A stretch of 64,000 nucleotides of DNA from Macrotis lagotis (lineage: Eukaryota > Chordata > Mammalia > Peramelemorphia > Peramelidae). The notes under the pieces are model-generated. The model had not been told where the DNA came from. It ran no database searches and saw nothing but the letters and a program-made list of their open reading frames with translations. Both the position numbers and the translations under genes were made by a program. The stretch is from NCBI RefSeq assembly GCF_037893015.1, contig NC_133658.1:142085822-142149821 (forward strand), given 5' to 3'. This document shows, one piece after another, positions 33,329-44,239 of the stretch; positions within the stretch are counted from its first letter, which is position 1; every line of letters starts with the position of its first letter.

Positions 33329-33374
33329 GCCTATATGATCACTGAGATTTCTTTAAACTCCTAAATTCTATGAT

Positions 33375-34079
33375 ATGAGTGCTGAGGCCTGCAATTTCTA
33401 TCATAGGGAACAGAAGTTTTGTAGTGGCAGTCCAAGGCATAGTCCAAGTGTAGGTAAGAAGGTAAGAGCTTAAAAGGGACTAATATTGAGGATTATATGA
33501 CCTCAAGTGTGTGGCATATTAGGAGAGATCATCTGTCTTCTATATCCATGGGAACTAAAGGAAAAATTGGGTTTGGGATGGGGGTGCTACAATATTGAAA
33601 CTCTAGAGTAATGGGACAGTAGTCAGAAGGTGCCTCAAGTTGGTCGATTGATCAATCCATGAATATACTTTTATTGAGCATTTTTAATGTGCCAGTTACT
33701 GTGCTAATTGATGGATTAGTCTGTAGTCATGGGGTAGAAGAGACACCCTCTCCTTACCCTATAGGAAGCAAGCACAGCCCCACACCCCATATAATGAATG
33801 ACCTGGGGGCAAAGCATTGTTCTCCTGGTTCTAGTTGCTTTTGTTTCTGCCACCCCAAGCTTACTCACCTGCTCCCTTCTTCTTCCTTCATTCCCTATGC
33901 ATGGATTCAAACCAGTTACTCAACTCTAATAATTAACCCCAGTCCAATTAACACACTACATGGGTAGACTATCAGCCTCATTTTTCTCCTCAAATCTGTA
34001 TTGCCTATGACCTGTGTGTTTTATAAAATCACTATAATTTTTCGGTGTAGATAATTGCATTTTGTCCTTTCAAAAATAT
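33375..34079. other. Intergenic with an L2 3' fragment
   Basis: No gene. Antisense L2 end at about 33645-33720 (gtgccagttactgtgctaat). The rest is unrecognised. Confidence 0.5.
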
Positions 34080-34540
34080 CTTAGCAGAGATGTGAGCTCT
34101 TTGTCTCAATATGGTACAACATAACCCTTCCTAGAACACCCAGATAATGCTTCCCACAAGTCCAGAGCACATTTTCAAAGAGAATGGGCCTTAGAAAGAA
34201 ATTAGCTTAGTGAGTACTCTCAAATTAAGTCTCATTTTCAGATCTACTTGAACTGAGGAACAGTCTGCCCTTTGAGTGTGATTACTAAGACAGGCCTCTC
34301 TCTCTATGCTCTCTAAAGGTCTTTGAATGACCAAATATAGACTTGGAGATCCAGGCAGAAACTTTTCCTGTGAGTCATCCTGCTTGTCTCATTTTTGGTT
34401 CAGTTGCCATGGAAACCATGCAACACAATCAAATGGTTCAGAATTCCCCGAGTTAGCCTCATACTTATCCATAGTTTACACGCCAAACAAGTCTGCTTAC
34501 TTTGTTAATCTTTACCTACTTCCTGCCCTGCTCTTATGAA
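34080..34540. other. Repeat-free candidate regulatory block with X-box
   Basis: No transposon recognised over about 460 bases. Contains a strong RFX X-box-like palindrome (34403-34416). No supported ORF. Regulatory role inferred. Confidence 0.4.
34403..34416 (+). promoter_or_regulatory. RFX X-box-like motif
   Basis: GTTGCCATGGAAAC differs by one base from the palindromic RFX consensus GTTGCCATGGCAAC. Confidence 0.45.
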
Positions 34541-35155
34541 ATCTAAAAATCTCTGACTACTTTAAGACTTGTGTTTATCTTTTTTAAGGGAATCAGAATT
34601 ATTGGGGCATGTTCAAGTTTTAACCAACTTCTTGTATCTCCCCCCCCTCCACTATATACATAAGATATAATATATAATATATTATATAATAGAAATAGGG
34701 GAGGAAATAGTCTTGTTGCAGTTCTAAGCTGTATAGGGAATAGAGCACATATACACAAGATATACAGTGCCATAATGGCAAATTGCTCTGTCCCCTATAT
34801 ACATTCGTGACTCTTATTTCAAAGTCAAAAAATCACTTTTTCATTTTTCGAATAGGAATTCCCCTTTTCTGCTCTCATGCCCATTCTTACCCCCCACCTC
34901 CTGAAAAACCATGCAGTAGGTGGCTCACAGCAAAGGGGTGAGGCCTGTTTGGGTTATTGGTATTAAAATAAGATAATTGAAATAAGTCAAAGAAAGGGGA
35001 CTGAAAGACTTTCTTGAGATGGGGGAGAGGAACTCAGGAAAGAACTAATGGAAAGGTGGACCCAGAGATGGTAATCGAGGGAGAGGGGAATGATATTCAT
35101 AGATAGAATGAGATTGGGGGCAGAGAAGAGAGCTTGGTGGTATGTGACTGGTACG
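34541..35155. other. Intergenic, A+T-rich and purine-rich, unrecognised
   Basis: Contains a TA-rich stretch (about 34660-34690). No gene. Confidence 0.5.
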
Positions 35156-35535
35156 CAGGTACCTAGAACTGAACATGGAGTCATGGGACTGGAAGTTAAT
35201 TCTCTGCTCTGCCACATATCACCTTTGTGGGCTTGGGCAAGTCACATAAACTTTCTTGGTCTTATCTATAAAAATGAATGAGTTAGAACAGATGACCTCT
35301 TTTTTCATCCCTATGATGTGAACTGAGGCACTTAGGTCTGATTTTCATTTCTATTTTTTTATTTATTTTCTAAGTAATCTTGGGTAACTTACTTTTCCTT
35401 TCTGAACTTGCATTTTCCCTTTCTGTAAAGTGAGTGTATTTACCTTTTACCCACATTATCTTCCCTCTTAGGTTGTTTTGAGGAAAGCACTTTATAAACT
35501 ACAAAGCACTTTATCAATTCTGCATAAAATTTAAA
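35156..35535 (+). repeat. Two sense MIRs in tandem
   Basis: First (about 35160-35335): tctctgctctgccacatatc, ggcttgggcaagtcacataa. Second (about 35335-35530): aatcttgggtaacttacttt, ccctttctgtaaagtgagtg. Confidence 0.7.
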
Positions 35536-35554
35536 TTGTGACTCAAATCACCAT

Positions 35555-36410
35555 CAGGTATGTTCCAGACGGAGCAGTGCAGTCATGGAAGTGAGAAGGG
35601 GTAGGACATGTTTGTGGATCAGTTTGGAGATCAGTTTGACTGCAGTGTTGATTTTCATCCTTTATTTCAAAGAGGACCAGTGACTTCATGGATTATTGCC
35701 TAGAGTTCAGTATAAATGAGATTGAAGTGATGCACAGTTGTGTACAGTCATCAACCTTACTCTCTCTCTTCTGGAGTCAATGATGTCCAGTGGCAAGGCA
35801 AAAGTCAAGACTGATGATAGTCTAGGATTCAGAAAATGATGACCTTGGCATCTTTGATGTCTGACTAAGCTCTAAATGTTCCACAGAGCCTGCTTCAGGT
35901 GCTATCATGACTTTTGGAACAATTGTTCTTATCGATTCATCCAGGAGAAGACTTTACATGCTTGGAGTAGACATCCCCTTAGCTCATTGAGGGCTTTGAG
36001 GCCTGTTGGTTACCCTCAATTTGGGTTAACCCAGCTATTGAGAGATAATTTTATGAATGTGGCTTCAGTTTTTTGGAGTCCCAGGTGAAAGTGGGGTGAA
36101 GATGGACATCAAAAGTGGGTGAGTAGCCCTCACATTAGAGGTTCTAGTCTCCCTTGAACATTGCACAAAAAGCAATACCATGAAAATGACTGAAAAGGTA
36201 GATAACAGCCAGATTGTGGCAGGCTTTCAATGTCAAGGCTAAGGAACTTGTATTTTATCTTGTGAGCAGTAACAAATTACTAAAGGCTTTTGAATAGGAG
36301 AAAGAGGTGATTTGAGCTTTGGCAGCTGTGTAAAGAATGGGGTGGAGGGATGAGGTCAGAAGTGGAGTGATCAGTTAAAAGGCTATTTCAGCAGTCAAGC
36401 TGAGAGACCA
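35555..36410 (-). repeat. L2 fragment split by another repeat
   Basis: Antisense L2 at 35555-35645 resumes at about 36165-36410 (gcaggctttcaatgtcaagg, cttgtattttatcttgtgag). Confidence 0.65.
35645..36160 (-). repeat. Marsupial repeat related to the type C SINE tail, copy 2
   Basis: Same ordered blocks as 13700-14140: atcctttatttcaaagagga, gcatctttgatgtctgacta, cattgagggctttgaggcct, ggttaccctcaatttgggtt. About 515 bases, more complete than copy 1. The ORF across 35876-36088 has no support. Confidence 0.65.
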
Positions 36411-36424
36411 AAAACAAAAAAGAT

Positions 36425-36960
36425 TTGTACTGTTAAAAATGACAAAGAACATCAATAATAGTGAGCATTTTATAATGCTTTAAAGTTTTCTTTAAAGTGA
36501 TTTGCATATATTTCATTTGAGCCAACAGTAATTCTGGGCAGTATGTATTATGATTAAACCCCACTTTACAAAAATAACTAGGAAATTTGGAGGTGGGGGC
36601 AGATAAGGAGCAGGGTCTGGGGTCAGAACAAAACAGTTCAAATTCTGCCTCAGACAAGTACTTACTAGCTGAGTAATTTTGGGCAAGTCATTTCACATTT
36701 GTTTGCCTCAGTTTCCTCTACCCTAAAGTGAGAATAATAATAGGATTGTGGTGCATTTAAAATGACACATTTGTAAAGGTCTTAACCCAGTGCCAGACAC
36801 ACAACATACTCATTCCCTTTCTCTTTACACATGAATCTGAGAAAGATTAAGTGACTTTCCTAGGGTCACACAACTGCTAAGTTTCTAAGGCAGGATAATA
36901 AACTCAATTCTTCCTGACTTCAGGTCCAGTTCCCTGGTCCACCCAGTTGTTGTAGCTCCC
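36425..36960 (-). repeat. MIR split by a sense CORE-SINE
   Basis: Antisense MIR at about 36425-36590 and 36828-36960 (gtgactttcctagggtcaca). The interval 36596-36800 is a sense MIR-like CORE-SINE (aattttgggcaagtcatttc, tgcctcagtttcctctaccc). Confidence 0.65.
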
Positions 36961-37600
36961 AGCTTTGATTTACACCTTGATTTATAGTTTACAATGTATT
37001 TTACATGCATTGTCTCATTTGATATTCAGAAATGCCATTTCAGGTTCTCTCAATATAATTAATATCTTAATAATTATCTTAATTAGTGCTTACATTAAAT
37101 TATTTTAATTTTTTAGGGGGAAAGGAAAGTGAAGCAAAGTAAAGGGGAGATTTAGTGGGATTATCCTCAACAATGGAGAAATTTGAAGGTGGGGCAGATT
37201 TTAGAGAAGAGATAAATTCAGATTTGGACAAATTGAGTTGTTGGCAGTTGGAGATAATGGAATTTAAATATTTTGCAAAAAGTACATTTAACAGAATTAT
37301 TGGACAAATTAATGCTGCTTCAATTCCTCTGATGCTATTGGGATAAATATTTGAAAATCAACATTTTAGAAAGTTTTTCAAAAGAATTGTTCCCATAAAG
37401 TATTGCTCCAGGCTCAAAAATCTGTCCTGTTTTACTCTAGGACTGCTCTATCAGTCTATGGATCAATCAGAATCTTTGATTGTTTTTCCTTCCTCCTGTG
37501 GCTGGCTACCTTATGGATAACTCCTGAATTTTTGAGTCTAGTTGTATTTCCTTTAGAAGGTTACTAAGAAAGATAATATATAAAATGGCTCAGAAAGTTC
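36961..37600. other. Intergenic, A+T rich
   Basis: A short MIR 3' remnant lies near 36965-37030. The rest is unrecognised and no gene is supported (the 63-codon frame at 37155 has no similarity). Confidence 0.5.
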
Positions 37601-38023
37601 ATGAAACTAGTTCTGACAATACCTGACTGAATGATACTGGTGAAGTCATTTCTCTGAACCTCAATGCCCTCATCTATAAATTAACAATAGTCCAGTTTTA
37701 AATTTAGAGATGAAAGTGATCTGAGAGGTCACCTGTTACAATATTCTTATTTGTATGGATGAAGAAAAATGATTAGAAAAGGTGGAAGGACTTCCCAAGT
37801 AAGATTCACTGACTGCAAATTCAATTCTACAAGCATTTCAAGATTTTAAAAATCATTTTCTTTACAACAACCTCATGAGTTAAGTAATTACAATATGATG
37901 ATCTCTGTTCTATAAATTTAACAATAACAATAAAACTGAGTCTCAGGACAGTGAAATGATTTGGTCATAGTAATGAAGCTACATGACTCAGAAGATCGAA
38001 CATCAAATCTGGAACTTCTCTTT
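37600..38023. repeat. MIR fossils
   Basis: Sense MIR at about 37600-37700 (tgaacctcaatgccctcatc). Antisense MIR at about 37840-37985, continuing after the next SINE. Confidence 0.55.
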
Positions 38024-38214
38024 CTCTGACCTTAGACATTTATTAGCGTGTGACCCTAGACAAGTCACTCAACTATGTTTGCTCAGTTTCTTCATCTGTA
38101 AAATGAACTGGAGAAGGATAATGACAAACCACTCCAGCATCTTGCCAAGCAAACCTCAAATGGGTCACAAAGACATTACTAAAAATGAGAAGAAAAAAGA
38201 TTGAACAACAACAT
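38024..38214 (+). mobile_element. Type B SINE, 5'-truncated
   Basis: gtgtgaccctagacaagtca, cagtttcttcatctgtaaaa, gaactggagaaggataatga, and a tail ending ttgaacaacaac. Confidence 0.82.
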
Positions 38215-38354
38215 ACCAGAACTCAAATCCTCAAACTCAGATTTTTGAACTTTAAGTACAATGTTACATCAGCCACTTAACATGCTTTGTCTAAAATGAA
38301 GGGTTTAGACTAATAAACATTGGACTAGGAGATAAAAAAGACCAAATTATTTAA

Positions 38355-38660
38355 TCCATAATTCAATTGTCAAGCACATAATCAGCCCCCACAATATGCC
38401 AGACACTAGGTTGGGTTCAAAAATGAACTGGTTCTTTTAGGAGTTCATATCCAATAATAAATGAGACTCTGTTGAAGACAAAGTGGGATAGAAAGATGAA
38501 TAGGACACAGGATCTTATGAAATTTTTCATAGAACTTACAGATTATAAGCATGATAGCTATAAAATTACAGTATAGGTCATAATGTAAATGTGCGGTATG
38601 AAAGGTGCAGAAGGAAGAGTGTAGAGTATATCACAGTAGGGTGCTTTAACTCCCCTTAAG
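38355..38660 (-). repeat. L2 3' part, antisense
   Basis: caatatgccagacactaggt, ggagttcatatccaataata and downstream purine-rich L2 sequence. Confidence 0.6.
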
Positions 38661-38689
38661 AATGATATATTTTCTTTCCAGATATGTCA

Positions 38690-38870
38690 CTGGGGCAACT
38701 AGATGGTAGAAAGAGCTCTGGGTTTGGAGTCATGTTTAAATCTGTCTGACTCAGTTTTCTCATCTATAAAAGGAGCTGGAAAAGAAAAGCATAAATCACT
38801 CCAGTGTCCTTGCCAAGAAAACCACAAAAGATGTCACAGAGTCTGACTAAAATGATGGAACAACAGCACA
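38690..38870 (+). mobile_element. Type B SINE with internal deletion
   Basis: Head ctggggcaactagatggtag joins directly to cagttttctcatctataaaa, so the CORE is missing. The RTE-like tail is intact (cagagtctgactaaaatgat). Short agatatg repeats flank it. Confidence 0.8.
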
Positions 38871-38929
38871 AAAGATATGACTAGGTAGGACCATTTCTCT
38901 CATCTATTCAAAATCCTTCAATGACTGAC

Positions 38930-39426
38930 TTTCTTGGTTATGTACATACCTAGAATTCCCTTTCTCCTCACATCTGAAATCTCCTGAAATCTGTCTTAAC
39001 TCAGATGTCACTTCCTTCTAGTAATGTCTTCTCTGATCCTCCTTCCCCTCCTCAATTATTAATGTATATGATCACAGCAAATTTTAAAGCAGCTTTCAGT
39101 TTGCATTAGAGGAGAAAATTCCTTTTATCAATGAAATTAAAGATCTAGTTTGAAAGAAAAACACCTTTATTTCTTTATTAAGCCAGTATAAAGAAAGGGA
39201 GATTCAGTCCCTGACCACAAAGAACTTCAAATATAAAATTGTAAAACACTCTAAATATGAAAAGAATGCACAAGGCCTAGGTTAGAGGGTTCTGGAGGCT
39301 TCACCAGAGGTGGATTGAATCAGGTGTTAAAGAAGAGGGAGGAGACTTAAGGGAGATAACAGCCAAGTTCTGCAAATCACCTGAAGCATTGTGGGGGGAG
39401 GGGGAAGAGATTATATTTATACTTCT
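38930..39426. repeat. L2 fragments on both strands
   Basis: Sense L2 at about 38930-39060 (cctagaattccctttctcct). Antisense L2 at about 39180-39350 (cagtccctgaccacaaagaa). Confidence 0.55.
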
Positions 39427-39479
39427 TGACTCAAGGGAAGAGAACTAGGGAGAAGAAGTAAAAACTGCAGAGGAGGGAC
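39427..39479 (+). repeat. 53-base duplicated segment, copy 1
   Basis: Matches 41140-41192 at 49 of 53 positions with no gap (shared gggaagagaactagggagaa). Confidence 0.85.
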
Positions 39480-39759
39480 TACAAGTATCAGTAGAATGAA
39501 AGGAAGAATTTTTCTAACAAATAGTTTAAATACAAAAGTCCTAATGTGGGCCCACACTCCAAGAAGGCATATGGAAAAGGGAGAGAAGAGTATTCCAGCT
39601 TCCTGGGTTTTTATGGACCTTCTAGATATTTCAGATGGCAGATAGACAACATAGACCTCCCCAAGATGCAGACGCAGCAGCAGCAGTTGAACTAGGAAGA
39701 AATCCTCCCAAAGTTCAACCATCCTTTTGCCTGTGATTATTACTACCTGGTGGTCCTCA
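39480..39759. other. Intergenic, unrecognised
   Basis: A 115-codon minus-strand frame crosses 39417-39764 without recognisable similarity. Not called. Confidence 0.45.
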
Positions 39760-40063
39760 GGCAAGGTGTTGCAGTGGATAGAGTACTGACCTTGGAGTCA
39801 GGAGGATGGGAATTTGAATCTAACTTAGATGGTTGATTCTCATTAGCTGTGACCTTGGACAAGGTACTTAACCCTGATTGCCTCACATCTAGGGCCATCT
39901 CCAGTCATCCTGATTCATATCTGGTTACTAGAACCTAGATGACTCTGGAGCAGAAAGTGAGGCTGGTGATTTAGCATAGCACCCCTTACTCAAATCCAAT
40001 TCCTATGCTTGTCATGGCATCACCTCCCTGATATCATGATCTTCAGGAACAAAGGACAAAAAT
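39760..40063 (+). mobile_element. Type C SINE
   Basis: Head gttgcagtggatagagtact, CORE, ctagggccatctccagtcat, tcaaatccaattcctatgct, and a tail ending aaaggacaaaaat. Confidence 0.9.
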
Positions 40064-40065
40064 AG

Positions 40066-40425
40066 CATCACCTTGGGTAAGTCACAACCTTCTTAGACCT
40101 CAGTTTCTTCCTCTGGAAATTAAGGAGCTTAGATTAGACAATTTTTGAAGTCTCTTCCAGTTATAAATCTCTGTTTCTGAATTCAGAATCATAATCCTAT
40201 ACTAAATGAAAAGGGTTGGTAGGAATAGCAGAAACTTCCTTGCTCCCCAAGAGAAACTAAAGATCCAGTGAGCTAGAAATTATTTTAAAGATTTTTAATC
40301 CAAACCCCTCATCTGACAATGGAGGAAACTGAGGAATTATATGAGTAAGTAAAAGCATCAGGATCATCTAGCTGGTGAAACTTTGACTAGGATTAGGAGT
40401 CCACTACCTTTTCTTAAGCTTTGAC
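40066..40425. repeat. MIR fossils on both strands
   Basis: Sense MIR 3' half at about 40072-40190 (gacctcagtttcttcctctg). Antisense MIR-like at about 40265-40420 (ggaggaaactgaggaattat). Confidence 0.6.
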
Positions 40426-40432
40426 ATCAAAA

Positions 40433-40735
40433 TATGAGAGAGAGAGAAGGAGGAGAAGAAGGAGAGGGAGAAGGAGGAGAAGGAGGAGACAATAAAATCA
40501 GAGATAGATACAGAGACAGAGAGACATATACAAAGAAATAAAGTTCAAAAGCCAGACAGAGTAAGAGATGAACAGAGATAAAGGGAAACGAAGAGAAAGA
40601 TAGATTAAGAAAGAAAGAGCAAGAGATGGGGGGGGGGGGGGAGAGACAGAGAGAAGAGAGACAGAGGGAAACACATACAGAATCATCATAGTGCTCCATT
40701 TCCAAAGATTCATTTCTAGGAAAGGGAAAAAAAGA
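40433..40735. repeat. Polypurine tract with G run
   Basis: About 300 bases dominated by gagaga, ggaggagaag and acagag units, with a run of about 14 G at 40627-40641. The two overlapping Ser/Leu-rich minus-strand frames are composition artefacts. Confidence 0.9.
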
Positions 40736-41139
40736 TCTCTGCCCCCCTCCCACATCCTTGCCCTAACTGTAAACCCTCTTTAGTACTCCTAGCCATATTC
40801 TGATTATTTTATAACCCTCAAATGATACTAGGAAGGGTTTTGACTTCTTCCTCCCCTCGTGCTATCAGAAAGGAGAGAGTGCAGAGGTTATAGTCCTTTA
40901 TTCATTAAAGAAACATTTATTAAACACTTATGTTACACAGAAGACTGTACTAGTCATTCAGGGAGATACAAACTTTAGATAACGCACTGTCCTTGTCCTT
41001 AAAGAACTTAGAGTCCACCGGAGGTTAAAGCATTAATTTAGATGATGATAACATATGACATTAAATGATAATATAAGTGAAACAAATTGCTACATATTTC
41101 TCTCAAAAGGATAAGTTGATAAGGAAAGTATCATTTTAT

Positions 41140-41192
41140 TGACCCTAGGGAAGAGAACTAGGGAGAAGAAGTAGAAACTGCAGAGGAAGGAC
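41140..41192 (+). repeat. 53-base duplicated segment, copy 2
   Basis: Copy of 39427-39479. It ends exactly where the inserted L1 tail (attttattttatttac) begins. Confidence 0.85.
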
Positions 41193-41282
41193 ATTTTATT
41201 TTATTTACTTAATTACTTTTAATTAATTTTACTTAATTACTTAATGTTATTTACTTAATTAATTTCTTCAGTTATATGTAGA

Positions 41283-41434
41283 TTTTTTTTTTTAGATTTT
41301 TCAAGGCAATGGGGTTAAGTGACTTGCCCAAGTCCACACAGCTAGGTAATTATTAAGTGTCTGAGGTCACATTTGAACCCAGGTACTCCTGACTCCAGGG
41401 TCGATGATCTATCCACTGTGGCACCTAACAGCCC
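41283..41434 (-). mobile_element. Type A SINE in L1
   Basis: Antisense: ttttcaaggcaatggggtta, CORE, complete head ggcacctaacagcccc. Confidence 0.92.
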
Positions 41435-41461
41435 CTTAAAGATAATTTTCAACATTTATTT

Positions 41462-41606
41462 GGGGTTTTTTGAGTTGTTTTTTGCAAGGCAATAGGGTTA
41501 AATGATTTGCCCAAAGTCACACAGCTAGGTAATTATTAAGGGTCTGAGACTGGATTTGAACTCAGATTCTCCTGACTCCAGGACCAATGCTCTATCCACT
41601 TTACCC
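41462..41606 (-). mobile_element. Type A SINE in L1, 5'-truncated
   Basis: Antisense: ttttgcaaggcaatagggtt, CORE, head stopping at ctctatccacttt. Flanked by caacatttattt and caatattcattt. Confidence 0.88.
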
Positions 41607-43254
41607 AATATTCATTTTCTCCCTCCCACTCTTCCTTCTCCCCACCCTAAGATAGCAAGTAATCTGATATAGGTTACACATGTACAATCATGTTACACAC
41701 ATTTCCATGCTGGTGATGCTGTGAAAGAAGAATCTGAACAAAAGGGGAAAAACCATGAGAAGGAAAAAGCAAAATTAAAAAATTAAAAAAGTGAAAAGAG
41801 CATGTGTTGATCTACATTCAGATTCCAGAGTTCTTTCTTTGGTTGTGGATGGCATTTTCCAACACAAGTCTTTAAGAATTGTCCTTGATCACTGTTTTGC
41901 TGAGTAGAGCTAAGTCTATTATAGTTTAGCATTACACAGTGTTACTGTTAAAGTGTACAGTGCTTGGGAAGTAACAATTTAGTTGGGTTTTAAATGATGG
42001 GGAAGATTTTAATAGAGCAGAGAAGACATTCTTGGCATAAAGAATAGAGTGATGGCAGAGACTAGAGAATAAACATCATACTGGAATACCAAGAAAAGAG
42101 GGAAAAGGAGTCCAGTTTGGAATGTAGTGGATTTTGGGGGGCTACTACAGTTTAAAAATGAAATGTAGGATGGCAACAGAATAGGAAACTTCTTGAATGT
42201 TAGGTAGAAAAATTTGTATTTTATTCAAAAAGCAATGAAGATTTTTTTTTTCTTGGTAAATGAGTGACAGTCAGATTTATGAATAAGGGAGATTATTCTG
42301 ACAACTGTACAAAGAACAATTTGGAGGATAGAGAATATAATGGGGCAGGGATTCTTTTTAGTTATTTTCTTTGTACCAATAGCAGATAGGACCAGTAGAA
42401 ACGGACAGTGGTAGCAAGAACAGAGAAGAGGAAGCTTAGAGGGAAGGAAAGGACAGAGTTTAATAACTAATAATACGTGAGAAGTGAGGGAAATTGAAAT
42501 GTTCATGAATGTTGGTACTATTGATGGACATAGTGAAGTTAAAAAAAAAAAAGAAGGAGGTTTAGAAACACCAACCAACTGGAGAAAATTCTCGATTTGG
42601 ACATTGTGAGTTTGAGATATTAGGGAGTCATCCAGTTGGAGATCTGCATTTCTGGCAAGCAGCTAAGAATACAAATCTAGATGTCAGAAGAAAGATCACA
42701 TTTGTAAATATAAATGTAAGAATAATTTGAATTTGAGATGGTAGTTGAGACTGTGGGAATGAATAAGACTTAATGAATAAGAATAACTACATTAAGGGGT
42801 CAAGATGAGTGTAAAAAAGTCTGTAAGAAAGCTAGAGAAGAAAAAGAAGAGGTTGGTGAAGGGAGTAATTCAGCACTGGTGTTTGGCAAGTTGATTATGG
42901 TGATGAAAAGTAAAGAAGCAAGAGATTTGAAAGTAGAGTTTTGAGTTTAATGGGCCCAATGAGGGGTGAAGATTGTGAAAGGAGAAGGCTATAGCCAGAG
43001 AAGCCTAGGAAAATACTGAGGGATGGGAACAGTGAGAATGAAGACTAGAGATTTAGGAAGAGTAAGCAAGGCATATCTATAGAGAGAGATGGAATGACAG
43101 ATTATGTTCAGATAAAAGAAATCTCAGAGGAATCGTGATCATGGATGTGGAAGATTTCTGACTGATAGCAAGATCATAAAAAACCTATGAATTCAGTAAT
43201 ATTATAAGGACATGATTATGAATATATAAAATATTTTGTTGGCACAGAATGACA

Positions 43255-43450
43255 GTGCTTGATGTATATCTACACACATATAGGCAAACACACACAATGC
43301 ATATGTAATACATACATACATGACACACAATCCATACCCTATATACCTATATAACTATAGCACACATATATAATCTAACACACATAATATGGATATATGC
43401 ATTCATACACATATATAAGCATATGCACATATAAGTACATATACATATAA
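43255..43450. repeat. CA/TA-rich low-complexity tract
   Basis: Mixed acac, atac and tata units without a clean period. Confidence 0.85.
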
Positions 43451-43454
43451 AGAA

Positions 43455-44180
43455 TCAACCATGTCTCAAAATAAATCCATAGATCCAAAGAGAGAATTAC
43501 TGTCCTAAAAATCTTCCATGGGTCTCATCCTGACCCATAAAAATAAGGAAATTAGTATGATTTCAAGAAAGTTTCATTTTTAAGAATTCTTAAATGTGAT
43601 AAATTGTAAAGATCATTATTGTCATCCTTGGCAGGGATGGGGTAGGGTGGGACGGGAGTTGAGTAAGATTATTTGACTTCTGATCTCTACCTACTTGATT
43701 TTCCAGAAAGATAATCCCTGAAAGAAAGCTAAATTACCAAAAATGTCAGCCCCCTTATCTCCTTTTACATATGGTAGTGTCACAACTTGCTGGGAAAAAC
43801 CCTCCTTTGGGAAATTTTAAAACCTACTCATAAAATCACTAGCCATAGGGTGCCAGAAAACAAAAAAAACAACAAGACTCCAGGAATTTCCAAGAACTCC
43901 TATGTAATTGATGAAAAGATTATTCCCATTCCAGATAGACAAACTTGGAGTTTCCCTGTGGATCTTGCCACTGTTATGCATTTCCCAGATTAGGAGTTTC
44001 TCCCCTGTTTGCTCTAATATAAGTGCTACCACCATAAACCAAAACTGACCCAGGAAAAGAGTCATGAGAATCCCTTGGCTTTTTTGAGTTCGGTTTCTTC
44101 CCCTAGATAAAGGAGAACTAAGGGAACTAAATTATCTTTGAATCAGGTAGCTTTAATTTCACTAGAATTCAGAAGGTTTT
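43455..44180. other. Repeat-free block, candidate non-coding element
   Basis: About 700 bases with no recognisable transposon. The two opposed ORFs (43787-43993 and 43817-44065) overlap and neither is recognisable. Possible conserved sequence (inference). Confidence 0.3.
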
Positions 44181-44239
44181 ACTAAATCAAACCAATTCTA
44201 TTTGGAAGAACCTATGGAGTACCTGAGGTTGAAAATACA

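Larger units (their letters stand above)
32885..33372 (-). repeat. CR1/L3 3' part split by a hAT element
   Basis: Antisense CR1/L3: gttgcaaagattcaaattta, cttaatgtcagagaaagaaa, ggtatgagttggactagat. It resumes after the hAT at about 33337 (gatcactgagatttctttaa to attctatgat). Confidence 0.75.
41193..41945 (-). mobile_element. L1 3' end with two nested SINEs
   Basis: Antisense L1 3' UTR: ttcagttatatgtag at the tail side, aagataattttcaacattta, ctcccactcttccttctccc, tgcttagtag-type end near 41940. It corresponds to the 3' UTR seen in sense at 49.93-50.40 kb. Confidence 0.8.
40890..43150 (-). repeat. Long L2 LINE, antisense, with nested L1 and SINEs
   Basis: Starts at the L2 3' end (gaaacatttattaaacactt, 40911) and continues after the L1 insert at 41946 (gttgggttttaaatgatggg), through cttgaatgttaggtagaaaa to about 43150. 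About 1.5 kb of decayed L2. The 117-codon minus frame at 42225-42578 is a relic of it. Confidence 0.65.

Noticed and set aside
40427-40755. Ser/Leu/Pro-rich minus-strand ORFs
   Set aside because: Complement of the polypurine tract; composition artefact.
42225-42578. 117-codon minus-strand ORF
   Set aside because: Relic of antisense L2 coding sequence, with low-complexity Lys/Thr ends.
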